This document shows positions 27,824 through 42,119 of a stretch of DNA of 64,000 bases, piece by piece. The stretch's first letter is position 1; every line of letters begins with the position of its first letter. This DNA comes from an uncultured Sterolibacterium sp. (GTDB lineage Bacteria > Pseudomonadota > Gammaproteobacteria > Burkholderiales > Rhodocyclaceae). The stretch is from assembly GCA_903904605.1 (NCBI GenBank), contig CAIVDC010000118.1, positions 1 to 64,000 of the forward strand. The letters run 5' to 3'. The notes beneath the pieces were generated by a model. The model saw nothing but the letters and a program-made list of their open reading frames with translations, was not told the origin of the DNA and ran no database searches. The translations under genes were made by a program, and so were the position numbers.

Positions 27824-30800
27824 GTGCGCCTGACCAAGCTCAAACTCGCCGGATTCAAGTCCTTCGTCGACCCCACCACGGTGCTGTTTCCCGGCCAGCT
27901 GGTCGGTGTGGTCGGACCCAACGGTTGCGGCAAATCCAACATCATCGATGCCGTGCGCTGGGTCTTGGGTGAATCCAAGGCCACCGCGCTGCGCGGCGAG
28001 TCGATGCAGGACGTGATCTTCAACGGCTCCGGCACGCGTAAGCCGGTCGGCAGGGCCAGTGTCGAGTTGATTTTCGACAATGCCGAGGGGCGCGCCGGCG
28101 GCCAGTGGTCGCAGTATGCCGAAATTGCCGTGAAGCGCATCCTGGACCGCGAAGGAAATTCCAGCTACCACATCAACAATCTCCACGTGCGTCGCCGAGA
28201 CGTCATCGATCTGTTTCTCGGCACCGGCCTCGGGCCGCGTGCCTATGCCATCATCGAACAAGGCATGATCTCGCGCGTCATAGAGGCCAAGCCGGAGGAA
28301 TTGCGTTTTTACCTCGAAGAGGCAGCGGGGGTCACCAGGTACAAGGAGCGGCGCCGCGAGACGGAGAACCGCCTGGCCGATGCCGGGGACAATCTGGCCC
28401 GGGTGAATGATATCTGCAACGAGCTGGAAGCCCAGGTGGGCAGGTTGGAGAGCCAGGCCGAGGTGGCACGCCAGTACCGCGAAGCCCATGCCCGGCTGTC
28501 CCGACGGCAGAACCTGCTATGGCTGAAGAAGAGAAACGATGCCCGCGCCGACCACCTGCGGCTGTCGCGGGAAGTGGACAAGTCCGCCATCCGGCTCGAA
28601 GAGGAATCGGCCCGTTTGCGCGAACTGGAAGCCGCGATCGAACTCGCGCGCGAAGCGCATTTCGCGGCCAGCGACGCCATGCATGCCGCTCAGAGCGGGA
28701 TGGTCGCGGCCAATGCCGAAGTGAGCCGGCTCGAGAGCGAGATTCATCACCTGCGCGATGCGCGCCAGAAACTGGAGACGCGGATCGCGCAACTGGCCAC
28801 CGAAGACGGCCACTGGAGTGCCCAGCGCGTCGAACTCGAGCGCGACGAGACGCGCTGGCAGGCCATGCTGGACAATGCCCGGCAGCGTGCCGAGAGCAGC
28901 GTCGCGCGCCATGAGGAAGCGGCGACGCATCTGCCCTTGGCAGAAGCCGCCGTCAATGCCGCCCAGGAGGCAGCCAGTGCCGCCCGTCGCGCGGTCAATG
29001 AGGCGGAGCAGGGGGCCCGGCTGGGCGAGGCCAACCGCATTCATGCCCTGCGCGCCCTCGAAGCCCTTGCCCTGCGCCGCAGCCGCTCCGAGCAGGAACG
29101 TGCCGCGCTGGTCGAGCCCGATCCGGCGCTCTTGGCCAAGTCTGAGGAGGCGGTCTCGGCGGCGCAAGCCGCACTGGCCGGCCAGCAGCAGCGCCTGGCC
29201 GAGGGCCAGGCTCGAGTGCCAGAAGTGGAGGGCCAATTGCGCCGCGGGCGCGAAGAACTGCAGGCCAGCCAGCGTCTGCTCACGGAAACGCGCGCCCGGC
29301 GGGATGCCTTGCAGCAGTTGCAGCGTCGTGTCGAGCAGAGCGGCGAAATCGGCGACTGGCTCAGCCGCCAGGGTCTTGCGGCCGAAGTGCCGTTGTGGCG
29401 GGCGATCCAGGTCGAGCCGGGCTGGGAAACGGCGCTCGAATCCGTGCTGCGCGAGCGTCTGGCGGCTCTGCCGGGGGATGCCTCGACAATCAAGGCCGCC
29501 CTTGCCGATCCGCCGCCGACGACATTTGTCCTGGCATTGCCCGACGGCACCGGCAGACAGCCCGAGGCAGCCGATTCCCTGCGCGCCAGGGTGATCTGCG
29601 ACGATGCGCGCTGGGCCGCGGTGCTCGACGAATGGCTGTCCGGAGTGTTCACCTGCGACGATCTGGCCGCAGCCGAGATCACCGGCAAGGACCTCTGGGT
29701 CAATCGCCAGGGCCATCTGCGCTCTCGTTCCAGCCTCCTGCTCTACGTGCCCGATGCGCGCATCCATGGCGTGATCGAACGTCAGCGTGAAATCGAGGCA
29801 CTCGAGGCCGTGCTGGAACAGCGCGAGCGGGCGGAAGATGCCGCGCGCGCTGTCGTGGTGTCTGCCGAAGAGCGACAGGTCGATCTGCAAATCCAGCTCG
29901 CTGCGGCGCGCAAGGCGGTGGCGGAATTGCAGGGCCGCCTGCATGCGGCCGAGGTCGAGGCGCTGACCCTGAGTCAGGCGCAGGCGCGCTTCGACGAACG
30001 TGCCGCCAAGATCGATCGCGATCTGGGCGAAATCATGCAGGGCGAAGAATCGGAAGGGCTGGAACTGGCGCGCGCCGAAGAGCAGGCGGCCGATTTCCGC
30101 GACCAGCTCGAAGTGGCGCGCGGCCGCCTTGACCTGGGCATGGAAGCGCAGCGCGACTGCGATACGGCGCTGCGCGAGGCGCGCGGCCTGGAGCAGGCGC
30201 TGGCCCGCGAAGCCCAGGAGGTGCGTTTCACCGAGCGCGAGTGCGTCACCAAGCTGGCGGACAATGCCCGTGCGCTCGCGACGGCGAAGAGCCAGCTGCA
30301 ACGCGTCGCCGCGGAGCGGGCTGCCGCGGAGACTGAGATGGCCGGCATCAGCGACGAGGCGTTGCAGGAGCGGCTGCAGGCGGCGCTCGCCTCCCGCGCG
30401 GAAAGCGAGGCGCTGCTGGCCGGCCGACGCAATGCGCTCGAAGGAGCCGCCGGCGAACTGCGCGCCCTCGATGAAAGCCGGCTGATCATCGAGCAGGGAT
30501 TGCACCCCTTGCGCGAGCGCATCAATGATCAGCGTCTGAAGGCGCAGGCGGCCAAGCTCAACGAGGAGCAGTTTGCGGCGCGTCTGGTTGAGGCCAAAAT
30601 CGAGACCGAGGCCGATGAGGCGGAGTTGGCGACCGATCTCGTGCCCGGACTCAAGGAGTCTCTACTGCAGGCGGACATCCTCCGCCTCGGTCAGGAGATC
30701 GAGGCCCTGGGCCCGGTGAATCTTGCCGCGCTCGATGAGTTGAACACCGCGAAGGAGCGCAAGGGCTACCTTGACGCCCAGTCGGAAGACCTGGCCCAGG

Positions 30801-31326
30801 CCATCGGCACGCTGGAGGACGCCATCCGCCGCATCGACCGCGAAACGCGGGAACAGTTGCAGCAGACCTATGATAGCGTCAATGCCCATTTCGGAGCGCT
30901 GTTTCCCCAACTGTTCGGCGGCGGTGAAGCCCGGCTTATACTCACCGGCGAGGAGATCCTCGACGCCGGGATCCAGGTCATGGCTCAGCCCCCGGGCAAG
31001 AAGAACAGCAGCATCCATCTGCTCTCCGGCGGCGAAAAGGCATTGACCGCGACGGCGCTGGTGTTCGCCCTGTTCCAACTGAACCCGGCACCTTTCTGCC
31101 TGCTGGACGAGGTGGATGCACCGCTCGACGACACCAACACCGAGCGTTTCTGCGCCCTGGTCAGACGCATGTCGCAGCAGACGCAATTCCTGTTCATCAG
31201 CCACAACAAGATTGCGATGGAAATGGCGCAGCAACTGATCGGCGTGACCATGCAGGAGCAGGGTGTCTCCCGCGTGGTCGAGGTCGATATGGAGGAAGCG
31301 CTGCGCATGAGCGAGGAGGTCGCGGC

Positions 31327-31330
<4 letters not shown>
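27824..31330 (+). CDS. smc: Chromosome segregation protein SMC
   Basis: A 1168-residue SMC ATPase that compacts and segregates DNA with ScpA/ScpB. The N-terminal head has Walker A VGPNGCGKSNIID near residue 33. Two long coiled-coil arms rich in Ala, Glu, Arg and Gln flank a hinge around 505-650. The C-terminal head carries the signature LLSGGEKALTATAL (about 1066) and Walker B FCLLDEVDAPLDD (about 1091). The start is GTG, giving MRLTKLKLAGFKSF as in the family, with no clear Shine-Dalgarno sequence. Its TGA overlaps the GTG of zipA (GTGA). Confidence 0.97.
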
Positions 31331-35355
<4,025 letters not shown>

Positions 35356-35378
35356 AGCGCTCCGAGTGTCGGTCGGAA

Positions 35379-35398
35379 GGCGGCGGATCTACGCCGCC
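35379..35398. terminator. GC hairpin at the galU/typA convergent junction
   Basis: GGCGGCG (35379-35385) pairs perfectly with CGCCGCC (35392-35398) around a 6-nt loop, GATCTA, which contains the typA stop codon. It could slow polymerase from both sides. No T-run follows. Confidence 0.4.
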
Positions 35399-37203
35399 GC
35401 GCGACTGGCCCGCTTGCGGTCCTGCTCTGTCAGGTGGCGTTTGCGGATGCGGATTGACTTCGGCGTGATCTCCACCAGTTCGTCGTCGGCGATGAATTCC
35501 ACGGCCGACTCCAGGGTGATCTGAATCGGCGGTACCAGGCGCACGGCTTCGTCGGTACCGGAAGAACGGACGTTGGTGAGTTGTTTGCCCTTGATCGGGT
35601 TGACGACGAGATCGTTGTCGCGGCTATGCACGCCGATGATCATGCCCTCATAGAGCGGATCGTTATGAGAGACGAACATCCGGCCGCGATCCTGCAGCTT
35701 CCAGAGTGCATCAGCCACGGCCGGTCCGTTCTCCGCGGAGAGCAACACGCCGTTTCTGCGCTCGGCCATGATTCCTGCCAGCGGACCGTAGTCGTCGAAG
35801 ATATGGCTGGCCATGCCCGTGCCCCGCGTCAGGGTCATGAATTCCCCCTGGAAGCCGATCAGTCCGCGCGCCGGGATGCGGTACTCGAGGCGCACGCGGC
35901 CCTTGCCGTCCGACTGCATGTCCTGCAAGTCGGCTCGACGGCGGCCGAGTTCTTCCATGACGCCGCCCTGATGGGCTTCTTCGATATCGACGGTGAGCAA
36001 CTCGTAAGGCTCCAGCTTTTCGCCGTTCACCTCCTTGATGATCACGCGGGGCCGCGACACGGCCAGTTCATAGCCTTCGCGTCGCATGGTCTCGAGCAGA
36101 ATCGTCAGGTGCAGTTCGCCTCGGCCGGAAACCAGGAAGATGTCGGCATCTTCGGTTTCCTCGACGCGCAGGGCTACGTTGGCGAGCAACTCCTTGTTCA
36201 GTCGTTCGCGCAACTGGCGGCTGGTGACGAACTTTCCCTCCTTGCCGGCAAAGGGCGAAGTATTGACCTGGAAGTTCATGGTCAGCGTCGGTTCATCGAC
36301 CTTCAGCGGCGGCATGCCGAGTGGATGGTCGGTGTCGCAAATGGTGACGCCGATGCCGACCTGCTCGATGCCGGTGACCAGGACGATGTCGCCCGCTTCG
36401 GCTTCCTGCGCCTGCTCGCGCTCCAGACCCTTGAATACCAGGATCTGCCCTATCCTGGCCCGACCCTTGACTTCGTCGCCGTACATGACCGCGACTTCCT
36501 GTCCGGGTTTGATGCGCCCATGGGTGATCCGGCCGATGCCGATGCGTCCGACGTAGCTCGAGTAGTCGAGCGAACAGATCTGCAGTTGCAGCGGCCCATC
36601 GACATCGACATTGGGCTGTGCCACGTGCTGGACGATCGCCTCGAACAGCGGCCGCATGTTGCTGCCCGGATGCGCCGGGTCGAGCATGGCATAGCCGTTC
36701 AGGGCCGAGGCGAACACCACGGGGAAGTCGAGTTGCTCTTCGGTGGCGCCGAGCTTGTCGAACAAGTCGAAGGTGTGGCCGATGACCCAGTCAGGGCGTG
36801 CGCCGGGGCGGTCGATCTTGTTGATGACGACGATGGGCTTGAGGCCGAGGGCCAGGGCCTTCCTGGTGACGAAGCGCGTCTGCGGCATCGGCCCCTCGAC
36901 GGCATCGACCAGGAGCAGTGCGCCGTCCACCATCGACAATACCCGTTCCACTTCGCCGCCGAAGTCTGCGTGGCCGGGCGTATCTACAATGTTGATATGG
37001 GTGCCTTCGAAGTCGATCGCGCAGTTCTTGGCCAGAATGGTAATGCCGCGCTCTTTCTCGAGATCGTTGGAGTCCATGACCCGCTCGGTAACGTGCTGGT
37101 GGGCGGCAAAGGTACCGGACTGGCGCAGCAGTTGGTCCACCAGAGTGGTCTTGCCATGGTCGACGTGGGCGATAATGGCGATGTTGCGGATGGAGCGGGA
37201 CAT
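35389..37203 (-). CDS. typA: Translational GTPase TypA/BipA
   Basis: A ribosome-associated GTPase (604 aa) of the EF-G group involved in 50S assembly and stress responses. G1 is AHVDHGKTTLVDQLL, G2 RGITILAKN, G3 DTPGHADFGGE and G4 NKIDRPGARPD; the C-terminal BipA-specific domain includes RLEYRIPARGLIGFQGEF. ATG 37203 (MSRSIRNIAII) is the family start; the 11 residues added in the ORF track lack support. A consensus extended -10 lies about 30 nt upstream. Confidence 0.97.
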   Translation of the reverse strand: MSRSIRNIAIIAHVDHGKTTLVDQLLRQSGTFAAHQHVTERVMDSNDLEKERGITILAKNCAIDFEGTHINIVDTPGHADFGGEVERVLSMVDGALLLVDAVEGPMPQTRFVTRKALALGLKPIVVINKIDRPGARPDWVIGHTFDLFDKLGATEEQLDFPVVFASALNGYAMLDPAHPGSNMRPLFEAIVQHVAQPNVDVDGPLQLQICSLDYSSYVGRIGIGRITHGRIKPGQEVAVMYGDEVKGRARIGQILVFKGLEREQAQEAEAGDIVLVTGIEQVGIGVTICDTDHPLGMPPLKVDEPTLTMNFQVNTSPFAGKEGKFVTSRQLRERLNKELLANVALRVEETEDADIFLVSGRGELHLTILLETMRREGYELAVSRPRVIIKEVNGEKLEPYELLTVDIEEAHQGGVMEELGRRRADLQDMQSDGKGRVRLEYRIPARGLIGFQGEFMTLTRGTGMASHIFDDYGPLAGIMAERRNGVLLSAENGPAVADALWKLQDRGRMFVSHNDPLYEGMIIGVHSRDNDLVVNPIKGKQLTNVRSSGTDEAVRLVPPIQITLESAVEFIADDELVEITPKSIRIRKRHLTEQDRKRASRAAA

Positions 37204-37234
37204 GGAGTTTTTGCAGTGCACAATTGGGGGCAGC

Positions 37235-37243
37235 ATTATAGCA
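37235..37243 (-). promoter_or_regulatory. Extended -10 promoter of typA
   Basis: TGCTATAAT on the minus strand matches the extended -10 consensus TGnTATAAT exactly. Transcription would begin near 37228, leaving a leader of about 25 nt before the typA ATG. The -35 region is poor, as is common for extended -10 promoters. Confidence 0.55.
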
Positions 37244-37317
37244 CACCGGCTTTGCTATGGACTTGCTTCCGCGTCGCATGTTAGAATTGGCGCTATATTC
37301 AAGGGGAAATTAGATTT

Positions 37318-38064
37318 ATGCTGGCAGTCATCGGCGGCAGCGGGCTGACCCAATTCTCCAGTCTCGAGATTTCCCATCAGCAGGCAGTCGGCACCCCGTA
37401 TGGGGAGCCTTCGGCTGAGCTCACTTTTGGTCGCATCGGCAAGCAGCCGGTGGTGTTCATCGCACGCCACGGTCGCGGCCACACGATACCGCCGCACATG
37501 GTCAACTACCGGGCCAATATCTGGGCGCTGGCCAAGGCCGCCGGCGCGAGGCGCATTGTCTCGGTCGCCTCGGTCGGCGGTATTCGCGCGGATCTTTGCC
37601 CGGGCAGACTGGTCGTTCCGGACCAGATCATCGACTACACCTGGGGGCGGCAGACGACTTTTCACGAGAACTGCGATGCTCAGGTGGTGCACATCGACTT
37701 TACCCATCCGTATGACCAGGCGCTGCGGCAACAGCTGCTCGCGGCGGCGTCGCGCGCCGGTGAGTCCGTCGGCGATGGCGCCGTGTATGCGGCGAGCCAG
37801 GGACCGAGGCTCGAAACGGCCGCCGAAATAGACCGCTTTGAGCGCGACGGCGCGCATATGGTCGGCATGACCGGCATGCCGGAGGCGGCACTGGCGCGGG
37901 AGGCCGGGCTGCCATACGCAGCCCTGACGGTGGTCGCCAATTGGGCAGCGGGCAGGGCCGACAGCGCCCTGGCTATCCGGTTCGAGAACCTTGAAGGCGT
38001 GCTGCAGGAGGCGATGGTTCGGGTGCGCAAGGTGATCGGGCGTTTGTGCGAGGATTTGCAGTGA
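37318..38064 (+). CDS. S-methyl-5'-thioinosine phosphorylase (MTAP/PNP family)
   Basis: A purine-nucleoside phosphorylase family enzyme (248 aa). It has [11 protein letters not shown], the phosphate site [38 protein letters not shown] and [15 protein letters not shown]. The base-specificity position near [11 protein letters not shown] is Asn, as in 6-oxopurine enzymes, rather than the Asp of true methylthioadenosine phosphorylases. That agrees with the Pseudomonas methylthioinosine phosphorylase, which works after deamination of methylthioadenosine in polyamine-derived purine and methionine salvage. AGGGGA precedes the ATG. The stop overlaps the GTG of def. Confidence 0.85.
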   Translation: MLAVIGGSGLTQFSSLEISHQQAVGTPYGEPSAELTFGRIGKQPVVFIARHGRGHTIPPHMVNYRANIWALAKAAGARRIVSVASVGGIRADLCPGRLVVPDQIIDYTWGRQTTFHENCDAQVVHIDFTHPYDQALRQQLLAAASRAGESVGDGAVYAASQGPRLETAAEIDRFERDGAHMVGMTGMPEAALAREAGLPYAALTVVANWAAGRADSALAIRFENLEGVLQEAMVRVRKVIGRLCEDLQ

Positions 38065-38591
38065 TACGAGAAGTCCTGCGCATGGGGGACCTCCGCCTGC
38101 TCGCGCGTTCGCAGCCGGTGGTGGATTTCGATTCTCCCGGACTTTCCGCCTTGATAGAGGACATGCAGGACACCATGGGCCATCTCGATGGCGCCGGTCT
38201 TGCGGCGCCTCAGATCGGCGTGGCGTTGCGCGTGGTGATCTTCGGCTTCGGGGCAAACCCGCGTTACCCTGAAGCCGCACCTTTGCCCTTTACCATCCTG
38301 GTAAATCCCGAGCTCACGCGACTTTCCGATGAAGAGGAGGACGGCTGGGAAGGCTGCCTGTCGGTGCCCGGTCTGCGCGGAATGGTGCCGCGCTGGAAGC
38401 GGCTGGGCTATGCCGGCTACGATGTCTCGGGTAAGCGCTTCGAGCGCGAGGCCGAAGGCTTCCACGCACGGGTTGTGCAACACGAGTGCGATCACCTGGA
38501 CGGTATTCTTTACCCGATGCGGATGCGCGATTTTTCGCGCTTCGGTTTTACCGACCTTCTGCTTCCCGGTGCGGACCCGGCCGATGATTAG
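38061..38591 (+). CDS. def: Peptide deformylase
   Basis: A metalloenzyme (176 aa) removing the N-formyl group of nascent proteins. All three motifs are present: [18 protein letters not shown] with the metal Cys, and HECDHLDG with the HExxH metal and catalytic residues. GTG 38061 is chosen because it overlaps the upstream TGA (GTGA), has AGGA 7 nt before it and yields [10 protein letters not shown], the family start; the ORF track begins 15 nt earlier. It is probably one of several deformylases in the genome, since it is not next to fmt. Confidence 0.94.
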   Translation: MIREVLRMGDLRLLARSQPVVDFDSPGLSALIEDMQDTMGHLDGAGLAAPQIGVALRVVIFGFGANPRYPEAAPLPFTILVNPELTRLSDEEEDGWEGCLSVPGLRGMVPRWKRLGYAGYDVSGKRFEREAEGFHARVVQHECDHLDGILYPMRMRDFSRFGFTDLLLPGADPADD

Positions 38592-38601
38592 CGAGGTTGG
38601 G

Positions 38602-38635
38602 GCGGGGAGATGTCGAGTGGCAGGCATCTCCCCGC
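38602..38635. terminator. Perfect 11-bp hairpin between def and the PEP-CTERM gene
   Basis: GCGGGGAGATG (38602-38612) and CATCTCCCCGC (38625-38635) form a perfect 11-bp stem with a 12-nt loop in the 54-bp gap between convergent genes. It is likely a shared bidirectional terminator, although neither side carries a long T-run. Confidence 0.55.
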
Positions 38636-38645
38636 GGCAGAAATG

Positions 38646-39275
38646 CTAGGGAATGCGGCGGCGTTTGATCAAGGCCAGACCGGTCAAGGCTATGCCCATC
38701 AGGGCGAGGGTGCCTGGTTCCGGGACTGAGGGGTTGGTTGGGGCAGCGGGGGGCGTCCAGGCAAAGGTCGCGGTCACGTTGAAGTTGTATGTATTCGGAA
38801 TCTGTTCGTTATTCAAGAACGCGTCCAATGTGACGTCGACGGTTCCGTCTGATCCGAGATTGAAAGTAGTCGGCGCGGAGACGTATCCAGTGATGTCGTC
38901 GGCGATGTAGGTGAGATGGAAGGCGGCCTGTTGGCTGACGTTCTGAGAGACGGAACCAATGGTCAGGATCCGGCCGAGATTGAATAGTTGGTCGACCGAT
39001 ATGGCATCTATCGCCGCCTGGTCAAGTCCTGTAATGTCGTAGCCGGGCCACTCGGGCCAGAGCGCGACGAGGAAATTAGCTTGATTGATGGTCGCGCTCA
39101 CCGGGGCCGTGCTGTCGAGTAACACGGTTCCTGAGTAGGCATCCAGCGAAAAACTGTCGTTATGGAAAATGTATGGGGCGAAGGCCGTCGTCGAGATGTT
39201 GACTGAAAGGGTGGTGGCGAAGGACTGGGACGCGCCGGTTAGCAGAATGAAGAACAGCAAGGATGGCAAGCGCAT
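38646..39275 (-). CDS. PEP-CTERM sorting domain-containing secreted protein
   Basis: A 209-residue exported protein. It has a Sec signal peptide (LPSLLFFILLTGASQSFA), a beta-rich body of about 150 residues rich in Thr, Ser and Asn with no recognised enzyme motif, a Pro linker and a C-terminal PEP-CTERM tail: VPEPGTLALMGIALTGLAL followed by KRRR. Such tails are cut and sorted by exosortase (EpsH/XrtA) in bacteria that make exopolysaccharide; that machinery is not in this window. AAGGGAGA precedes the ATG. GC content drops around its upstream region. A sigma-54 type promoter candidate lies 94 nt before the start. Confidence 0.9.
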   Translation of the reverse strand: MRLPSLLFFILLTGASQSFATTLSVNISTTAFAPYIFHNDSFSLDAYSGTVLLDSTAPVSATINQANFLVALWPEWPGYDITGLDQAAIDAISVDQLFNLGRILTIGSVSQNVSQQAAFHLTYIADDITGYVSAPTTFNLGSDGTVDVTLDAFLNNEQIPNTYNFNVTATFAWTPPAAPTNPSVPEPGTLALMGIALTGLALIKRRRIP

Positions 39276-39368
39276 GATTGATCTCCCTTATTTCCGGTTG
39301 CGAATGCGGAAACCTTTCCAGTCGGATTCTGGTCAGGTACTCCGCCATGATCGTTTTCGGACTTAAGG

Positions 39369-39383
39369 GCAATAATTGTGCCG
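39369..39383 (-). promoter_or_regulatory. Candidate sigma-54 (-24/-12) promoter of the PEP-CTERM gene
   Basis: The minus strand reads CGGCACAATTATTGC. Against TGGCACG-N4-TTGCW it keeps the invariant GG and GC at the exact spacing and matches GGCAC and TTGC. Mismatches are C for T at the start and A for G before the spacer. Transcription would begin near 39357, leaving a leader of about 80 nt. The inverted repeat CCGT-GAG-ACGG (39381-39391) overlaps the -24 box, and an IHF-like TATCAAAGAACTG lies just upstream (39392-39404, one mismatch). Confidence 0.5.
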
Positions 39384-39518
39384 TGAGACGGCAGTTCTTT
39401 GATAATGCTTGAGTTTGCAAATGTGGGCGGTATTCTTCCCGGTCAGGGTGTAATGTTATTCGACAGGTAGATTGCGAGGCGGCGTGTGCTCCGTCGGAAA
39501 CTCGCTGACGCGAACGGA

Positions 39519-42119
39519 TCAGGAAACCTGCAAGGCTTCCAGCAATTCCTGCTCCATCTTTACCAGAGTCGCCGTTTGCCCCAGTTCAGGCCCGCTGACG
39601 AGAAATGTGTCCTCGACGCGTTCTCCGAGGGTGGCGATCTTGGCCGTGTGCAGGTCGACGCCGTGGCGCGCGAGTACCAGTGCGATCGAATACAACAGGC
39701 CGGGACGGTCGGCTGCCATCACCGACATGATGTAGTACTCCCCCTTTTCGTCGGGACGGATGCTGACTTCGGGGGTGATTGGAAAGTGTCGCACCTGTCG
39801 CGAAAGCCGGCCAGGGGAGGGCGGTTCCAGCGCGGCGCGAGTGGAAAGCCGCGCCACCAGATCGTGCTCGATCAGGGCAATCATGTCGCGGAAGGGCAGT
39901 TGTTGACCGGGATCGAGCAGTATGAAGCTGTCGAGCGCGTAACCGTGGCGCGTGGTGTGGATCTTGGCGTCGGCAATCGAGTAGCCCATGCGGCTGAAGA
40001 AACCGCACAATCGGGCGAACAGCTCGGGCTGGTCGGCAGTATAGATCATCACCTGAAGTCCTTCGGCGACATGGTTCAGGTGGGCTTTCACGACCGGTTC
40101 CTTGGCATCGGGGCGGTAGTAGAGCATGCGTGCGTGCCAGGCGATTTCCTCGGCGTCGTGGCGCATGAAATAGACGGTGTCGAGTTGACGCCAAAGCGCC
40201 TCCTCGACGCCCGGGCGTAATCCGTGGAGCCTCAGCAGGCGGCGCGCTTCTTCCTGGCGGCCGGCCAGGCCGACCGCCTGATGCGGTGTGTCGCCTGCCA
40301 GGAGGCGGCGGGTGGCGGCATAGAGATCCTCGAGCAGTTTGCCCTTCCAGGCGTTCCACACCTTCGGGCTGGTCCCCCGAATGTCGGCGACGGTCAACAG
40401 GTAAAGCGCGATCAGGCGTCTGTCGGTTTTCACCACCGCGGCAAAGTTGCGAATGACCGCCGGATCGCCGAGATCCTGCTTTTGGGCGATGGCCGACATG
40501 GTCAGATGGTGTTCGACGAGAAACACCACCAGATCGGTATCCTCTGTCGCCAGCCCGTGATCCTCGCAGAAGCGATGGGCATCTTTCATGCCGAGCGTGG
40601 AATGGTCGCCGCCGCGGCCCTTGGCGATGTCATGGAACAGTGCCGCTACATAAAGCAGCCAGGGGCGCTCCAAGCCGGCGATGAGGCGGCTGCAGAGCGG
40701 GTATTCGTGGGCAAACTCCGGCATGGTGAAGCGGCGCACGTTCCTCATCACCTGCAGGATATGCTGGTCGACGGTATAGACGTGGAACAAATCGTGCTGC
40801 ATCTGCCCGACGATCTTGCCGAAAGCCGGCAGATAGTGGCCGAGAATGTCGTACTGGTTCATGCGCCTGAATTCATGCACCAAGCCGCGCTTCTGCCGGA
40901 ACAGCGAAAGGAACAGGGCGCGGTTGTTGGGATTGCGGCGGAACGTCGCGTCGATGCGCGCGCGCGCGCGCCATAAGGCGCGCAAGGTGCGGGCCGTCAT
41001 GCCCTTCAACTCGGAGCGCTGCTGGAGCAGCAGGAAACTCTCCAGGATCGCGCGCGGTTGCCGCTCGAATACCTCCTCGTCGCGCACGTCGAGGAGTTCG
41101 CGGTCGGTCTGGAAATTCTCGTTGATGAAAATCGGCGTCGCCCGCTGGGACGGGAATATTCGCCCGCCGAGATTCTGCAGCAACAAGGTATTCAACTGGG
41201 TGATGCGTTTGGCGTTCTGGTAATAGCGCTGCATCAGGCGTTCCGAGGCGCGCTTGTGCGCGCTTGCGGTGATGCCGAAGGCCTTTGCCAAGGCTTCCTG
41301 ATGGTCGAACATCAGTTTTTCCTCGCGTCTCTTGGCGAGGTAGTGCAGGCGGATGCGGATATGGCGCAGAAAGGTCTCGACGCGCTCCAGTTGCCGCGCT
41401 TCCGCGGGGATGACCAGTCCGTTCCGGAGTAGTTCGCGCCAGTTCGCACCCAGCCCGGCGGCGCGGCTGATCCACAGGATTACCTGCAGATCGCGCAAGC
41501 CGCCCGGGCTCTCCTTGCAATTGGGCTCAAGGCTGTAAGGCGTATCGTTATGTCGTGCGTAGCGCTCTTCCTGTTCGAGTTGCTTGGCCTTGAAGAATGC
41601 CCTTGGATCCAGTTGGGCCTGCATGGTCTCAGCGAATTCCGCAAAGGTCTGGCGATCGCCCGCCAGGATCCGTGCTTCGAGCAGAGTTGTCTGTACCGTG
41701 ATGTCGCGTCCCGCTTCTTCGATGCATTCGGCAATACTGCGCACGCTGTGCCCGACATCGAGTCCGATGTCCCAGAGCACGCCGACCATCTGTTCGATCT
41801 TGGCAGTATGGTCTGCATGTTCCTCGTCGGGCAGGAGTACCAGGATGTCCACGTCCGAGGCCGGATAGAGTTCGCCGCGGCCGTAGCCGCCGACCGCGAG
41901 CAGGGCCAGCGGAGGCGGCAGGGCGAAGTGTTGCCAGATCTCGCGCAGCACCGAGTCTACGAGGTCGGCCCGGCCGTGTAGCATTGCCGCGGCATTGCCG
42001 CGACTTTCGTAGTTTTCACGGACCGTGGCCTGTCCCGACTGCAGGGTGGTGCGCAGCCTCTGAACAAGGCTTGGCACCCGCGCTCTGTCCGGCGATGCAG
42101 CCTCAGGCAAAGGTGACAT
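39519..42119 (-). CDS. glnD: Bifunctional PII uridylyltransferase / uridylyl-removing enzyme GlnD
   Basis: The nitrogen sensor that uridylylates PII proteins when glutamine is low and removes UMP when it is high (866 aa). The nucleotidyltransferase motif is [20 protein letters not shown], the HD domain carries [14 protein letters not shown], and two C-terminal ACT domains bind glutamine ([19 protein letters not shown] and [18 protein letters not shown]). ATG 42119 overlaps the end of map by 17 nt; the ORF track starts at a GTG seven codons earlier. The 3' half contains a (GC)8 tract at 40956-40971. Confidence 0.96.
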   Translation of the reverse strand: MSPLPEAASPDRARVPSLVQRLRTTLQSGQATVRENYESRGNAAAMLHGRADLVDSVLREIWQHFALPPPLALLAVGGYGRGELYPASDVDILVLLPDEEHADHTAKIEQMVGVLWDIGLDVGHSVRSIAECIEEAGRDITVQTTLLEARILAGDRQTFAEFAETMQAQLDPRAFFKAKQLEQEERYARHNDTPYSLEPNCKESPGGLRDLQVILWISRAAGLGANWRELLRNGLVIPAEARQLERVETFLRHIRIRLHYLAKRREEKLMFDHQEALAKAFGITASAHKRASERLMQRYYQNAKRITQLNTLLLQNLGGRIFPSQRATPIFINENFQTDRELLDVRDEEVFERQPRAILESFLLLQQRSELKGMTARTLRALWRARARIDATFRRNPNNRALFLSLFRQKRGLVHEFRRMNQYDILGHYLPAFGKIVGQMQHDLFHVYTVDQHILQVMRNVRRFTMPEFAHEYPLCSRLIAGLERPWLLYVAALFHDIAKGRGGDHSTLGMKDAHRFCEDHGLATEDTDLVVFLVEHHLTMSAIAQKQDLGDPAVIRNFAAVVKTDRRLIALYLLTVADIRGTSPKVWNAWKGKLLEDLYAATRRLLAGDTPHQAVGLAGRQEEARRLLRLHGLRPGVEEALWRQLDTVYFMRHDAEEIAWHARMLYYRPDAKEPVVKAHLNHVAEGLQVMIYTADQPELFARLCGFFSRMGYSIADAKIHTTRHGYALDSFILLDPGQQLPFRDMIALIEHDLVARLSTRAALEPPSPGRLSRQVRHFPITPEVSIRPDEKGEYYIMSVMAADRPGLLYSIALVLARHGVDLHTAKIATLGERVEDTFLVSGPELGQTATLVKMEQELLEALQVS

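Noticed and set aside
28517-30505. 662-aa minus-strand ORF opposite smc
   Set aside because: Its length follows from the GC-rich third positions of smc coiled-coil codons; the translation has no domain signature.
35581-37284. 567-aa plus-strand ORF opposite typA
   Set aside because: Antisense to typA; no motif, and its end runs into the mtnP-like gene's upstream region.
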